From Candidatus Martarchaeota archaeon (GTDB lineage Archaea; Micrarchaeota; Micrarchaeia; Micrarchaeales; Micrarchaeaceae): a stretch of 64,000 nt of DNA. The notes beneath the pieces were generated by a model. The model was given only the letters and a program-made list of their open reading frames with translations. It searched no databases and had not been told where the DNA came from. Position numbers and translations under genes: made by a program. The stretch covers positions 24,606 to 88,605 of the forward strand of contig JAMCYB010000011.1 of NCBI GenBank assembly GCA_023474385.1, written 5' to 3'. Within the stretch, counting starts at the first letter, position 1; the number at the start of each line of letters is the position of its first letter. Below are positions 1 through 8,625 of this stretch, piece by piece.

Positions 1-534
1 GCTGCCGACCGCGCCGCTCTGGGATGCAAAGCTTACTCCCCCTATCTTTGGCCTGTCTATCTTGAATGTGGGAAGGAACAGCGTATCCACTCTAGCGCGT
101 GTATTCATTATTCCGAGGCAGTTTGGTCCCATCAATATGAAGGAGCTTTTTCTCGTTATCTCAACAAGCTTGTCCTGCAGGTCCTTCCTTCCTATCTCGG
201 CATACCCTCCGCTGACTACTACGACACTCTTTACCTTTGCAATCCTGCATTCCTCAAGTATTGAAGGCGTCGCTTCGGCTGGCACTGCTATGACTACAAG
301 GTCAAGCTGTTTTCCTATGGATTTTATGCTTCTGTAGGCCTTGTAGCCCATTATCCTGTCTCCTTGCTTGGCGTTTATGTTCACCGGAAACATTGCGCCG
401 TCGTATCCTACGTCGATGTAGTTCTGCAGTATTATGTGCCCGACCTTGTTTGGGTTGCTTGTAGCTCCAACTATGGCAACACTGCGCGGAGCCATTAAAA
501 TGTCAAAAAGTTTTCTCCTTGTCTTGATGTCCAT
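1..534 (-). CDS. acdA: acetate-CoA ligase (ADP-forming), alpha subunit, partial
   Basis: CoA-binding subunit of the ADP-forming acetyl-CoA synthetase, which makes ATP and acetate from acetyl-CoA, ADP and phosphate in the cytoplasm. Reading starts at the ATG at 534 (MDIKTRRKLFDIL) and runs open for 178 codons off the left edge, so the C-terminal part is missing. The visible portion is the Rossmann CoA-binding domain (SVAIVGATSNPNKVGH) followed by the start of the ligase domain, with the family motifs GPNCLG and SQSGAVG. It follows the beta subunit gene by 9 bases on the same strand, so the two are probably co-transcribed. Confidence 0.9.
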   Translation of the reverse strand, partial: MDIKTRRKLFDILMAPRSVAIVGATSNPNKVGHIILQNYIDVGYDGAMFPVNINAKQGDRIMGYKAYRSIKSIGKQLDLVVIAVPAEATPSILEECRIAKVKSVVVVSGGYAEIGRKDLQDKLVEITRKSSFILMGPNCLGIMNTRARVDTLFLPTFKIDRPKIGGVSFASQSGAVGS

Positions 535-543
535 GATTGCCAC

Positions 544-1158
544 CTATACCATTACCCTCAGGTCCACTGCATCGTAGCCCTTTTCGTGCAATATTATCGG
601 ATTGAGGTCCAATTCAGTAATGTCATTCTCTGAGAGCATCTTCGAAACCTTAAGCAGAAGGTCCACAAGCATGCGCTCCGTTTCAGTATCTTTCGCAATC
701 ACGCTTTTCGATTTCAATTGTTCTATCATCGATTCTGCGTCGTGGCGCGATATTGGGCACACCCTTAGGGCAAAATCCCTAAATACCTCTACATATATCC
801 CGCCCAGACCTATAAGTATAAGCTTTCCGAACTGCTCGTCTGTTCTGCCTCCGACTATTATCTCCAGGCCGCTCGGAGCCATTCTCTGGCCCAATATCCT
901 GTACGGTCTGTATTTTTCAGCCTTCTTTGAGAGCTCCGCAAAAGCCTTCTCGGCATTATCGCTTGATACGTTGAGCACTACAAGTCCGCTTTTTGTTTTA
1001 TGGAGCGCCTTCTGCGATATCGCCTTCATTGCAATGTTGCCCTTCTCCGCGAAGCTCGCAGCTTCCTTTCCGCTCTGAAGATATCTGCTATCGATTGACC
1101 TTATCCCATACCTGTCAAGAAGCGCTCTAGCTTTTTCATATTCCAAAAGACGTGCCAT
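544..1158 (-). CDS. acdB: acetate-CoA ligase (ADP-forming), beta subunit
   Basis: ATP-grasp subunit of ADP-forming acetyl-CoA synthetase, 204 residues, which pairs with the CoA-binding subunit encoded just downstream. Family signatures are the central segment GLGGIYVEVFRD and the C-terminal ELDLNPIILHEKG, which in this family line the nucleotide and metal site. Length is close to that of stand-alone archaeal beta subunits. Separate alpha and beta genes are the usual arrangement in Thermococcales, while many archaea fuse them. It begins 7 bases after the end of the upstream winged-helix gene, so a three-gene transcript is likely. Confidence 0.9.
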   Translation of the reverse strand: MARLLEYEKARALLDRYGIRSIDSRYLQSGKEAASFAEKGNIAMKAISQKALHKTKSGLVVLNVSSDNAEKAFAELSKKAEKYRPYRILGQRMAPSGLEIIVGGRTDEQFGKLILIGLGGIYVEVFRDFALRVCPISRHDAESMIEQLKSKSVIAKDTETERMLVDLLLKVSKMLSENDITELDLNPIILHEKGYDAVDLRVMV

Positions 1159-1165
1159 GCGACCA

Positions 1166-1915
1166 TCACAAGCTCTTGATTAGGAGTACCACCAAAATTA
1201 TAATTATTATAGCCAATAAAATCAGTATCGCAGGTTTTTTCATGCCCGATTTTCTTGGTGCCATCTTCTGCAGTTCCTGCGCCTCTTTCTCGTCATACTC
1301 GCCTCCTGGCATCTGCGGTCTGGCTTCCTTGGCGCCACTCTGCTGCAACACATCACCCATCTGCTGCGCTTCTGCTTTTCCTGCCTGAAGAGGGTTCGCC
1401 TGGGCAGGTATTGTCGCTCCCGGTTGTGGTGCCGCAGCCTGTGCCTGTGCCTTCTGCGGCATTCCCTCCTTCGCTCTCATGAAACCCTTCTCTGTCAATG
1501 AAATTGCTATCACCCCATTCCTTATCTCGTATGTTGCGAAGCCCTGCTTTGAGAGCTTGTAGAGGTGCATAGCCATGTCCGTCTCCGCTATGTTTATCGC
1601 ACCTGAGATGTCTGGCAGCGATCTCTTCCCTTTTGACAGCTGCTCAATTATCTCCATGTCGAGATGGTCAAACTCGCTTTCCGCCTTTGCTGAAAGGTCT
1701 TGGAGGAGTTTGTTCCCTGTTTCTGTTATCTTTATCTCATTCTGGCCGGGAAAGTTGGTCTCGAAATCGACCAGTTTTTTCATCCTCAGCGTGCCAAGTA
1801 TGTTTGACGCATCAAAAAATGAGGAGTTTATCGCGCTGCCAAAGTTCTCCACGTATGTTTGCGGGGTTATCCTTGTAAGCGCGACTACATCAATGAAATT
1901 AGGTTCGGAAGACAT
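1166..1915 (-). CDS. tail-anchored winged-helix protein, function unknown
   Basis: A 249-residue protein I cannot assign to a named family. Residues about 1-75 and 80-155 each look like a winged-helix fold: helices followed by a strand-rich wing, e.g. KITETGNKLLQDL and ISLTEKGFMRAKEG, both resembling the ends of MarR/ArsR-type domains. A low-complexity Ala/Gln/Pro linker (about 158-215) follows, then a basic patch (PRKSGMKKP) and one C-terminal hydrophobic helix (about 227-246). That layout predicts a tail-anchored protein with its DNA-binding-like part in the cytoplasm. It leads the acdBA transcript, but a role in acetate metabolism is only guesswork. Confidence 0.75.
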   Translation of the reverse strand: MSSEPNFIDVVALTRITPQTYVENFGSAINSSFFDASNILGTLRMKKLVDFETNFPGQNEIKITETGNKLLQDLSAKAESEFDHLDMEIIEQLSKGKRSLPDISGAINIAETDMAMHLYKLSKQGFATYEIRNGVIAISLTEKGFMRAKEGMPQKAQAQAAAPQPGATIPAQANPLQAGKAEAQQMGDVLQQSGAKEARPQMPGGEYDEKEAQELQKMAPRKSGMKKPAILILLAIIIIILVVLLIKSL

Positions 1916-1954
1916 GCAATCATTCGGTAGATTTTACGATTATATCCATCAGAA

Positions 1955-1964
1955 CTTTTATATA
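1955..1964 (+). promoter_or_regulatory. TATA box for the beta-CASP RNase gene
   Basis: A/T-rich cttttatata box about 45 bases before the ATG at 2000. Its spacing predicts a start of transcription near 1985-1990, which favours the ATG at 2000 over the in-frame TTG at 1985 as translation start. Confidence 0.45.
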
Positions 1965-1999
1965 TGTATTTTAATAAAGTGTGATTGTCAGCCTGTTTT

Positions 2000-3274
2000 A
2001 TGCGGCAATGTGGTTCTTTGCGATTTAGTTTCTTCGGAGGAGCACAGGAAGTCGGAAGGTCTTCCATCCTGTTATCGGATGATAGAAAGATAATGCTCGA
2101 CTTCGGGATCAAAGTTGATCACAAGACCGAGTTTCCAACTGCAATACCAACAATCGATGCTGCGGTAATAAGCCATGCGCACCTCGACCATAGCGGGTTT
2201 GCCCCTGCGTTGTACAATGAGAACTCCTGCCCGTCATTTGGAACCAAGCCCACGCTCGAGCTTTCAATGCTGCTCATAGAAGACGCGATGAAGATAGCAA
2301 AGAACGAGCATTCAAACATACACTATCATAAGCGGCAGGCCAACATTTACAACACCAAATTCGTTCCGCTGAATTTCAGGCAGCCCATGCCGTTCGGTAA
2401 TTACGAAATCGAGCTGTACGACGCAGGCCACATATGCGGCAGCGCGGTAACGCTGATAGACAGGAAGAAAGGCAAGGAGAACAAGCGTGTCGTATACACT
2501 GGCGACTTCAAGCTGGGCAAGCAGTTTCTGCACTCCGGGGCTGACATAGTCAAGAGCGATGTTCTAATCATAGAATCAACTTACGAGTCGCGCGAGCATC
2601 CAGATAGGCATAAGCTCGAGGAGAAGTTTATCGAAGACATAAAGGCGACGCTGGACAATGGAGGTACGGCCCTCATACCTGTTTTCGCGGTGGGGAGGAG
2701 TCAGGAGATTCTAGCTATGCTATACAAGCACAGGCTGACCCCCATATCGTATGTCGACGGAATGGCAAGGGCCGCTACAACCATAGTGTCAAAGAACTCC
2801 AAATTCATAAAGAACGGGGATGTGCTTTCGAAGGCGATAATGGAAACGGTGTGGGTAGACGATTACCACGTAAGAAAGGAGGCTCTCGAGGAACCGTCGA
2901 TAATACTTACAACTGCAGGAATGCTCAACGGCGGCCCTGTGCTCAATTACATAACCAAGCTGAACAAATATTCCAAAATACTCCTAACAGGGTACCAGGC
3001 AGAAGGAACTAATGGCAGGCAGATACTTGAAAGCGGCTCCATCACTGTAAAGAATTCTAAGATAAGGATAAACAACGAAGTCGAGCAGTACGATTTTTCA
3101 GCCCACGCAAGCGATTCCGACCTTTATGAGTACGTTAGGGCGAGCGCTCCAAACCACGTGATATGCGTGCACGGCGACAGGGAGCATACGATGCACTTTG
3201 CCGAAACGCTTAACGGCGAAGGCTTCGACGCCTATGCTCCTGCTGTCGGCGACACGATAGAGATACCGGGATGA
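2000..3274 (+). CDS. beta-CASP ribonuclease of the archaeal CPSF2 type
   Basis: Metallo-beta-lactamase/beta-CASP RNase of 424 residues, expected to process or degrade RNA in the cytoplasm. The zinc motif HAHLDHSG lies near residue 59, a second His sits in YDAGHICGSA, and the C-terminal beta-CASP motifs appear as FSAHASDSDL and CVHGDREH. There is no N-terminal KH region, so it matches the short aCPSF2 group rather than aCPSF1. I use the ATG at 2000 because the TTG 15 bases upstream would place the predicted transcript start at or after it. It converges with dys, whose stop directly abuts this one. Confidence 0.9.
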   Translation: MRQCGSLRFSFFGGAQEVGRSSILLSDDRKIMLDFGIKVDHKTEFPTAIPTIDAAVISHAHLDHSGFAPALYNENSCPSFGTKPTLELSMLLIEDAMKIAKNEHSNIHYHKRQANIYNTKFVPLNFRQPMPFGNYEIELYDAGHICGSAVTLIDRKKGKENKRVVYTGDFKLGKQFLHSGADIVKSDVLIIESTYESREHPDRHKLEEKFIEDIKATLDNGGTALIPVFAVGRSQEILAMLYKHRLTPISYVDGMARAATTIVSKNSKFIKNGDVLSKAIMETVWVDDYHVRKEALEEPSIILTTAGMLNGGPVLNYITKLNKYSKILLTGYQAEGTNGRQILESGSITVKNSKIRINNEVEQYDFSAHASDSDLYEYVRASAPNHVICVHGDREHTMHFAETLNGEGFDAYAPAVGDTIEIPG

Positions 3275-4225
3275 TCAGGAAAGTCCAAGCGCAGCTGCCA
3301 TGAATGGAAGCACTATAGTCGCGTCCCCGTCAATGGTCACGTATTTCGCCTTCTCCTTTATCTTTCCCCATGATACTGCCTCGGTCAGCCTCGCGCCCGA
3401 AAGGCTCCCGTCGAACTGCGAAGCCGTGGTTATGTAGACAGCATAATCCAAGCCTCCTTTGAACTGGTTCCACCAGATTACGTGGTGCTTGCTGATTCCT
3501 CCCCCTATCATCATGGCGCCGGTGGTTTTGTTGTCAAAGGATATGTTGCTCAGTGCAAGCTCATCCTTGAGCATGTTGAGCTTGAAGTCGTGGTCCTGCG
3601 AGAAGATGGCAAGCTGTGTTCCGAAGGCTCCATCCACTATGCCTGGATTGTATATCGGCACGTTGTTCAGGTAAGCCTGTCTAAGTATGGATCCAGGATC
3701 CTTGATTCTCTTCCCAAATTCGTTTATCAGCTCGCTGGGCGAATACTCTGCCTTGTAATCTTTAGAGGAATAAAGCTCCTTCATTGTAGAGTTGAAGGCC
3801 TCTTCAAGCTTACCACCGTACTGGTAGTTCTCTATAAACACGTTTCCAAGCCTGTATACCTTTGCCCTATGGAGCGCAGCGTCATCCGCCTCAAACGTAC
3901 CCTTCGAATAGATGCCGCCGTATGCCCTTGCTATGTCGTGGTCGAGAGTGCCGCAAGTGGTTATTATCGCGTCGAAATACTTTACCATACCGGCAAGCAC
4001 TCCCCTGAGTCCCGTTGAGACTATATCTGCCGGAAAGGACAGGAAGTTGAACGAGTCCTTGTTGGCTATCATCTCCCCCAATATTTCCTTGCCCCTTGCC
4101 ATATGCTGTCCTGAGAACCCTCCCATATCCGACATTTCGTCGAAAAGCGCGGACACTTTCATGCCCTTTGTTATCCTTATATCCTTGATCTTCTTCCCAA
4201 CAATTTTATTTTTTGAAGCTTCCAT
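3275..4225 (-). CDS. dys: deoxyhypusine synthase
   Basis: NAD-dependent transfer of the aminobutyl group of spermidine to a lysine of aIF5A, the first step of hypusine formation. The protein (316 residues) has the whole family pattern: TTCGTLDHDIARAYGG, the glycine-rich IGGGISKHH, and the catalytic lysine context EAVSWGKI followed by DATIVLPF. An ATG at 4225 (MEASKNK) is preceded by GGTGA at good Shine-Dalgarno spacing, so I prefer it to an in-frame TTG 18 bases upstream. aIF5A itself is not in the window. The gene is divergent from ftsZ. Confidence 0.95.
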   Translation of the reverse strand: MEASKNKIVGKKIKDIRITKGMKVSALFDEMSDMGGFSGQHMARGKEILGEMIANKDSFNFLSFPADIVSTGLRGVLAGMVKYFDAIITTCGTLDHDIARAYGGIYSKGTFEADDAALHRAKVYRLGNVFIENYQYGGKLEEAFNSTMKELYSSKDYKAEYSPSELINEFGKRIKDPGSILRQAYLNNVPIYNPGIVDGAFGTQLAIFSQDHDFKLNMLKDELALSNISFDNKTTGAMMIGGGISKHHVIWWNQFKGGLDYAVYITTASQFDGSLSGARLTEAVSWGKIKEKAKYVTIDGDATIVLPFMAAALGLS

Positions 4226-4393
4226 CGAATTCACCAATAACAATCTTATGGCAGAGCTATTTATTATTTTTTTGTGGTTGATGAAGCTGATTATCCTGGC
4301 ATATATGCATTGCTGTTCCGCGCCTTCTCTGGTTGCGCAAATTATTTAATGCTTCATACCGAATATTAATGTATAAAACACCGGTAGATTTTC

Positions 4394-5494
4394 ATGGATG
4401 ATTCTATTCAGAAAGACGAGGCGCTAAGCCCAGATGACGAAGAGATACTGAAGTTTATAGAATCTTCCAAGCCGAAGATTTATGTTGTGGGCACCGGAGG
4501 CTCGGGCAGCAACACCATCAACAGGCTCAATGCTATAGGAGTAAAGGATGCGACATTGGTAGCCATGAATACCGATGCTCCACACCTCGTCAAGACGCGT
4601 TCAGAGAGAAAGCTGCTTCTCGGCAAGAAGGTGACAAGAGGGCTTGGAGCAGGCAGTGATATAAAAGTAGGAGAGGAAGCTGCGATAGAGAGCAAGGAGG
4701 AGATAAGGCATCTGCTTTCGGATTCGCAGATGGTATTCATAACCTGCGGTCTGGGTGGGGGCACAGGCACAGGCTCAATAGCCACCATAGCCCATGAGGC
4801 AAGGGAGGCGGGCGCGCTCACGATAGCAATAGTCACGCTTCCATTCTCGAGCGAAGGCAGGGTAAGGATGAAGAATGCCCTGGAAGGGCTCTCAAAACTT
4901 AGGAAGGTGTGCGATACAACAATAATAATCCACAACGACAAGCTGCTTTCCATAGCCCCAGACCTTCCGCTCAACATGGCTTTCAGGGTCTCGGACGAAG
5001 TTCTCGCCAGCGCAGCGAAAGGCATAGTGGAAATGGTGACCAAGCCTGGCATGGTAAACATAGACTTTGCGGATCTCCGCGCTGTGCTCAAGGAATCAGG
5101 TTACGCTGTAATCGGCACTGGCGAAGGGATGCCTACAAACGACGGCACCAGCAGAGCGGCAGTGGCGCTTGAAAATGCCATAAAGAGCCCGCTTCTCGAC
5201 GTGGACTTCTCCAACGCGAAGAAGGCACTGGTAAACATAACCGGCGGCGAGAGCCTAACGCTCCGCGAGGCAGAGATGATATTCCAGGAGGTATCAAACA
5301 GGATAAGCGACGATGCAATGGTAAAGTGGGGCGCAAGGATAGAGGAGGGCATGCAGAAGGACATGCTCAAAGTTATGATAGTCATAAGCGGCGTAGACTT
5401 CCCTGAATATACTGAGGAAGGAATAAAGAGGAGCATAAAGAGCATAAGCAAGAACGAGCCCATCGACCTTGATGAACTATTCACAGGAAAATAA
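4394..5494 (+). CDS. ftsZ: cell division GTPase FtsZ
   Basis: Tubulin-like GTPase that forms the division ring on the inner face of the membrane; 366 residues. N-terminal GTP-binding segment VGTGGSGSNTINRL, tubulin signature GLGGGTGTGS, and the T7/synergy loop NIDFADLRAVL are intact. The C terminus ends in an acidic PIDLDELFTGK, a plausible conserved tail for partner binding. An A/T-rich box (gtataaaa, about 4371) and another at 4340 lie upstream. It converges with the L24e end of the ribosomal block, and there is no other division gene next to it. Confidence 0.97.
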   Translation: MDDSIQKDEALSPDDEEILKFIESSKPKIYVVGTGGSGSNTINRLNAIGVKDATLVAMNTDAPHLVKTRSERKLLLGKKVTRGLGAGSDIKVGEEAAIESKEEIRHLLSDSQMVFITCGLGGGTGTGSIATIAHEAREAGALTIAIVTLPFSSEGRVRMKNALEGLSKLRKVCDTTIIIHNDKLLSIAPDLPLNMAFRVSDEVLASAAKGIVEMVTKPGMVNIDFADLRAVLKESGYAVIGTGEGMPTNDGTSRAAVALENAIKSPLLDVDFSNAKKALVNITGGESLTLREAEMIFQEVSNRISDDAMVKWGARIEEGMQKDMLKVMIVISGVDFPEYTEEGIKRSIKSISKNEPIDLDELFTGK

Positions 5495-5515
5495 AAAGCG
5501 CAGTTTTAAAAAAGT

Positions 5516-5692
5516 TCAAGCGTGATTTGACTTCGATCTGTGTGCTACAAGCTTCTTGTTGATCTTCCTCTTTATCACTATGCTGTTCTTGTAGCATCTG
5601 CCCGAGCAGTAGTACTTTATTGCGCCGGTCCTGAAGACGTACATTATACCGGTTCCCTGCTTTATGGGCTTCGAGCAGTAAGAGCATTCCAT
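5516..5692 (-). CDS. rpl24e: ribosomal protein L24e
   Basis: Small zinc-binding protein of the large ribosomal subunit, 58 residues. It begins MECSYCSKPIKQGTG and contains a C-X2-C pair (residues 3 and 6) and a C-X3-C pair (29 and 33, YYCSGRC), the L24e zinc ribbon. The tail is Lys/Arg/Asn rich, as expected. It is last in the L7Ae-S28e-L24e order, a common archaeal linkage, four bases after S28e. In many archaea ndk and IF2 follow; here the neighbour is convergent ftsZ. Confidence 0.93.
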   Translation of the reverse strand: MECSYCSKPIKQGTGIMYVFRTGAIKYYCSGRCYKNSIVIKRKINKKLVAHRSKSNHA

Positions 5693-5696
5693 AATA

Positions 5697-5930
5697 TCAC
5701 TTCACCTTGATCTCGCGAGCCTCCCTGTTAGTATCAGGCAGCCTTATCACGTCGCCCACCATCGCCGGCCCAAGCATGTTTCTCCTTATTATCCTTCCCT
5801 TGTCCCTTCCTTCGAGAATCTTGCAGCTTACCTGGTATATCTCGCCATATATGCCTGTCTTTCTCTTCTTATTTATCTCCACTATCTCTGCGAGGAATCC
5901 TGAAAACTGCTGCTGCGACTCTCCTTCCAT
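5697..5930 (-). CDS. rps28e: ribosomal protein S28e
   Basis: Small-subunit protein with an OB fold, 77 residues. The diagnostic core is CKILEGRDKGRIIRRN followed by VGDVIRLPDTNREAREI, the strongly conserved S28e C terminus. The N terminus has a short Glu/Gln extension (MEGESQQQ). It lies between L7Ae and L24e with only a few bases on each side, so it is part of the same transcript. Confidence 0.95.
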   Translation of the reverse strand: MEGESQQQFSGFLAEIVEINKKRKTGIYGEIYQVSCKILEGRDKGRIIRRNMLGPAMVGDVIRLPDTNREAREIKVK

Positions 5931-5936
5931 AAATTA

Positions 5937-6335
5937 TCACTCCTGCTTCTTCTCCTGCGCCTGCTCCTTCTTTGAGCTTCCAGTAAGCCTCGATATGATG
6001 TCCTTTATGCTCTGTGATGCATTGCCCTGATTCTCTACCGCTACTGCAGTGCAAGGCACGTTGAGCCCTATCGACTTCCCAAGCTCAAGCTTGTTTGGTA
6101 CATAGGTGTAAGCGATTTTCTTCTGCTCGCATATGGACGGTATGTGCATAACGACCTCTTCAGGGTCGACGTCCTCGGCGATAACTACGAAAGAGGCAAG
6201 CCCGCGTTCGACGCTCTTGGTGACCTCGTTCGAGCCCTTCTTCACGCTGCCGGACTGCTTCACAAGCTGAAGCGCCTCGTAGGTTTTTTTGACCACTTCC
6301 TCTGGGACTTCGAATTTTACGAAAGACTTTGCCAT
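5937..6335 (-). CDS. rpl7ae: ribosomal protein L7Ae, kink-turn binder
   Basis: RNA-binding protein of 132 residues that works in the 50S subunit and also as the kink-turn-binding core of C/D and H/ACA RNPs and RNase P in archaea. Conserved stretches are KKGSNEVTKSVERG, VVIAEDVDPEEVVMH and TYVPNKLELGKSIG. Start at the ATG at 6335 (MAKSFVKFEV), which has GGTG six bases before it; an in-frame ATG 24 bases earlier lacks this. A charged C-terminal tail follows the fold. The window also contains a C/D guide RNA and Nop5, its likely partners. Confidence 0.95.
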   Translation of the reverse strand: MAKSFVKFEVPEEVVKKTYEALQLVKQSGSVKKGSNEVTKSVERGLASFVVIAEDVDPEEVVMHIPSICEQKKIAYTYVPNKLELGKSIGLNVPCTAVAVENQGNASQSIKDIISRLTGSSKKEQAQEKKQE

Positions 6336-6416
6336 AATAACACCGTCAGTTTCCATCATCCAGTAAATAGAAATTGCAATAATAGATTGCTAGCAAACAT
6401 ATATAAACATTGGGCG

Positions 6417-8609
6417 TCAGTCAAGGAACTGCTCCGGGCCCGGCGGCTCTGGCGGCTGTCCCTTCCTTACCCTTATGTCCCTAACTACCTTGTTCTGCAG
6501 CTCCCCTGGCAGCCTTTCATAACCGGCGAACTCGGTGTACCATACCGCTCTTCCCTGTGTAAGCCCCCTAAGGTCGTTTGAAAAGCTCTTCAGAGTTTCG
6601 GCTACAGGCAGCTTTGCGACTATAGTAACCTCTGCCCTTTCCTGGTTTACCGTGACTATCTGCCCGCGCTTGCCTTGCAGGAACGATATCACATCTGACA
6701 TGTTGTCCTGTGGTATGCTTATCGTAAAGTTCTGCTTCGGCTCAACAAGAGTTATGCCTGCGCTGAGCATTGCCGCATATATAGCGTTCCTTATCGCAGG
6801 TATGATCTGCGCTGGGCCCCTGTGCACCGGATCCTCGTGTATCGTCGCGTCGACTATGCTCACCAGCACGCCGGCGCATTTCTCCCTTGCAAGCGGTCCG
6901 TCCTTCACTGCCTGCTCGAATCCGTCTATGAGAAGCTCCATGACCTCGTTGAGGTACTGCACTCCGTGCGTCGCATCAACCATTATGTTCCTGTTGCATA
7001 CGTCAACCACGCCCTTGGCAGTCGGCCTGTCAAGCCCAGCCTCGATGAAAGCGTCAACTGCGAGCTGCCCTTTCGGCTTGCCCTCCCTTATCTTGCCCTC
7101 GTCTATCGCGGCGAGTGTTTTTTCAGGCAGCGGCTCAACAGTCACAAAGAACCTGGAGTGCTTGTTTGGCGACTTGCCCATTACAGGGCCAGCCTTGCCG
7201 CTTATAGTCTCGTTGTAAACAACTATAGGCTCGCTCGTTATTATAGGGACCTTGAACTCGTCCCTTATCTTCGTCTCTATTACATCTAAATGGAGTTCTC
7301 CTATTCCGCTTATGAGATGCTCGCCCGTTTCCTGGCTTATCTCCACCTTCAGCGTGGCGTCCTCCTTTGAAAGTATCCTGAGCGCCTCTATGAGCTTTGT
7401 CATGTCCCTGGAGTCCTTTGCCTCTATTGCCTTTGTTACTACGGGCTTAGAGTAGTGGGTTATGCTTTCGAAAGCCTCTATCTGGTTTTCGCTTACCGTG
7501 TCCCCTATTGAAAGGTCCTTGAGTCCTATAAGTGCGGCTATATTTCCTGCAGGGACCTCGTCAACTATTATCCTGTCCGGACCCATGTACAGCGCAACCT
7601 GCTGGATGCGCTGCTTGTTGGTCTTGCCGCTCACGTAGAACTCCATGCCCTTCTTTACAGTGCCAGAAAATATCCTTGTTATTATGACCTCTCCGCTGTG
7701 CTGGTCATACGCGACCCCAAAAGTCACCATGTTGGCCTTGGCAGTCGCATCTGTGTTGGCCATGGCTTGGCCGTCAACGGAAGACATGTCCCCATGCCAC
7801 ATGATGGGCACTCTGTATACTTGCGCCTCTTTCGGGCTAGGCAGGTGCTCCACTACCATCGATAGTATGGCATCCTCTATGGGTGCTATGTCCTGCAGTT
7901 TTGCCTCGTCACCAGCCGCAGTATACTCGAAAACCTGCTTGAAGGAGACGTTCTTCTGCTTCATCATCCTAACCGATATGGCCCATCTCTTCATCGCCGA
8001 GCCGAAGCATACGCTGCCACCTTCAACGCTGACCTTCCATTTGTCGGCGAATTCTTCTGGAGAATACTGCTCTATCATCCTGTTTATGTCCCCTATCAGT
8101 GCGCCAAGCCTCTCCTGCGTCTGTTCCGGAGTGAGCCTCAGCTCGTTAAGCAGCCTGTCCACCTTGTTTACGAAAAGTACTGGCTTGGCCCTTTCCTTCA
8201 ATGCCTGCCTCAGCACTGTCTCAGTCTGCGGCATGACCCCCTCTACTGGGTCAACTACGAGCACCACGCCGTCAACTGCTCTCATCGCCCTGGTGACGTG
8301 TCCTCCAAAATCAACGTGGCCTGGCGTGTCTATCAGGTTTATAATGTAATCCTTGTCTTCATATGTGAATCCCAGGGATATGTAGGCGCTCTTTATCGTC
8401 ATCCTCCTGTCCTTCTCTATCGCCTCATAGTTGGTGTAGAGCACGTCCCCCGCAGCCGACTTCGGTATGAGGCCCGCCTTTGCAAGAAGGGAATCGGTAA
8501 GGGTAGTCTTTCCGTGGTGAACGTGCGCTATTATGCCTATGTTCCTGACGCTGGTAACGTCCTTCATTATGCGCGTTACTTCTTCAACTACAAATTCTTT
8601 CCTTACCAT
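6417..8609 (-). CDS. fusA: translation elongation factor aEF-2
   Basis: GTPase that drives ribosomal translocation, 730 residues. Domains follow the EF-2 order: G domain with IDTPGHVDFGGHV and NKVDRLLNEL, domain II from about residue 290, then domains III-V. The domain IV loop HEDPVHRGPAQIIPAIR contains the His that is converted to diphthamide in archaea and eukaryotes. One oddity: the P-loop reads AHVHHGKTT, with His31 where Asp is nearly universal (codon CAC). It sits directly after rps7, as in the archaeal str operon. Confidence 0.97.
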   Translation of the reverse strand: MVRKEFVVEEVTRIMKDVTSVRNIGIIAHVHHGKTTLTDSLLAKAGLIPKSAAGDVLYTNYEAIEKDRRMTIKSAYISLGFTYEDKDYIINLIDTPGHVDFGGHVTRAMRAVDGVVLVVDPVEGVMPQTETVLRQALKERAKPVLFVNKVDRLLNELRLTPEQTQERLGALIGDINRMIEQYSPEEFADKWKVSVEGGSVCFGSAMKRWAISVRMMKQKNVSFKQVFEYTAAGDEAKLQDIAPIEDAILSMVVEHLPSPKEAQVYRVPIMWHGDMSSVDGQAMANTDATAKANMVTFGVAYDQHSGEVIITRIFSGTVKKGMEFYVSGKTNKQRIQQVALYMGPDRIIVDEVPAGNIAALIGLKDLSIGDTVSENQIEAFESITHYSKPVVTKAIEAKDSRDMTKLIEALRILSKEDATLKVEISQETGEHLISGIGELHLDVIETKIRDEFKVPIITSEPIVVYNETISGKAGPVMGKSPNKHSRFFVTVEPLPEKTLAAIDEGKIREGKPKGQLAVDAFIEAGLDRPTAKGVVDVCNRNIMVDATHGVQYLNEVMELLIDGFEQAVKDGPLAREKCAGVLVSIVDATIHEDPVHRGPAQIIPAIRNAIYAAMLSAGITLVEPKQNFTISIPQDNMSDVISFLQGKRGQIVTVNQERAEVTIVAKLPVAETLKSFSNDLRGLTQGRAVWYTEFAGYERLPGELQNKVVRDIRVRKGQPPEPPGPEQFLD

Positions 8610-8625
8610 AAATACGCACCATGAC

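Noticed and set aside
4300..4330. TGATGA followed by CTGA in the dys-ftsZ gap as a C/D RNA
   Set aside because: Only two bases separate the boxes, and there is no second pair at guide distance.
5481..5687. Frame of about 68 codons overlapping L24e in another frame
   Set aside because: Leu/Gln-rich translation without motifs; the L24e frame holds the zinc cysteines and conserved residues.
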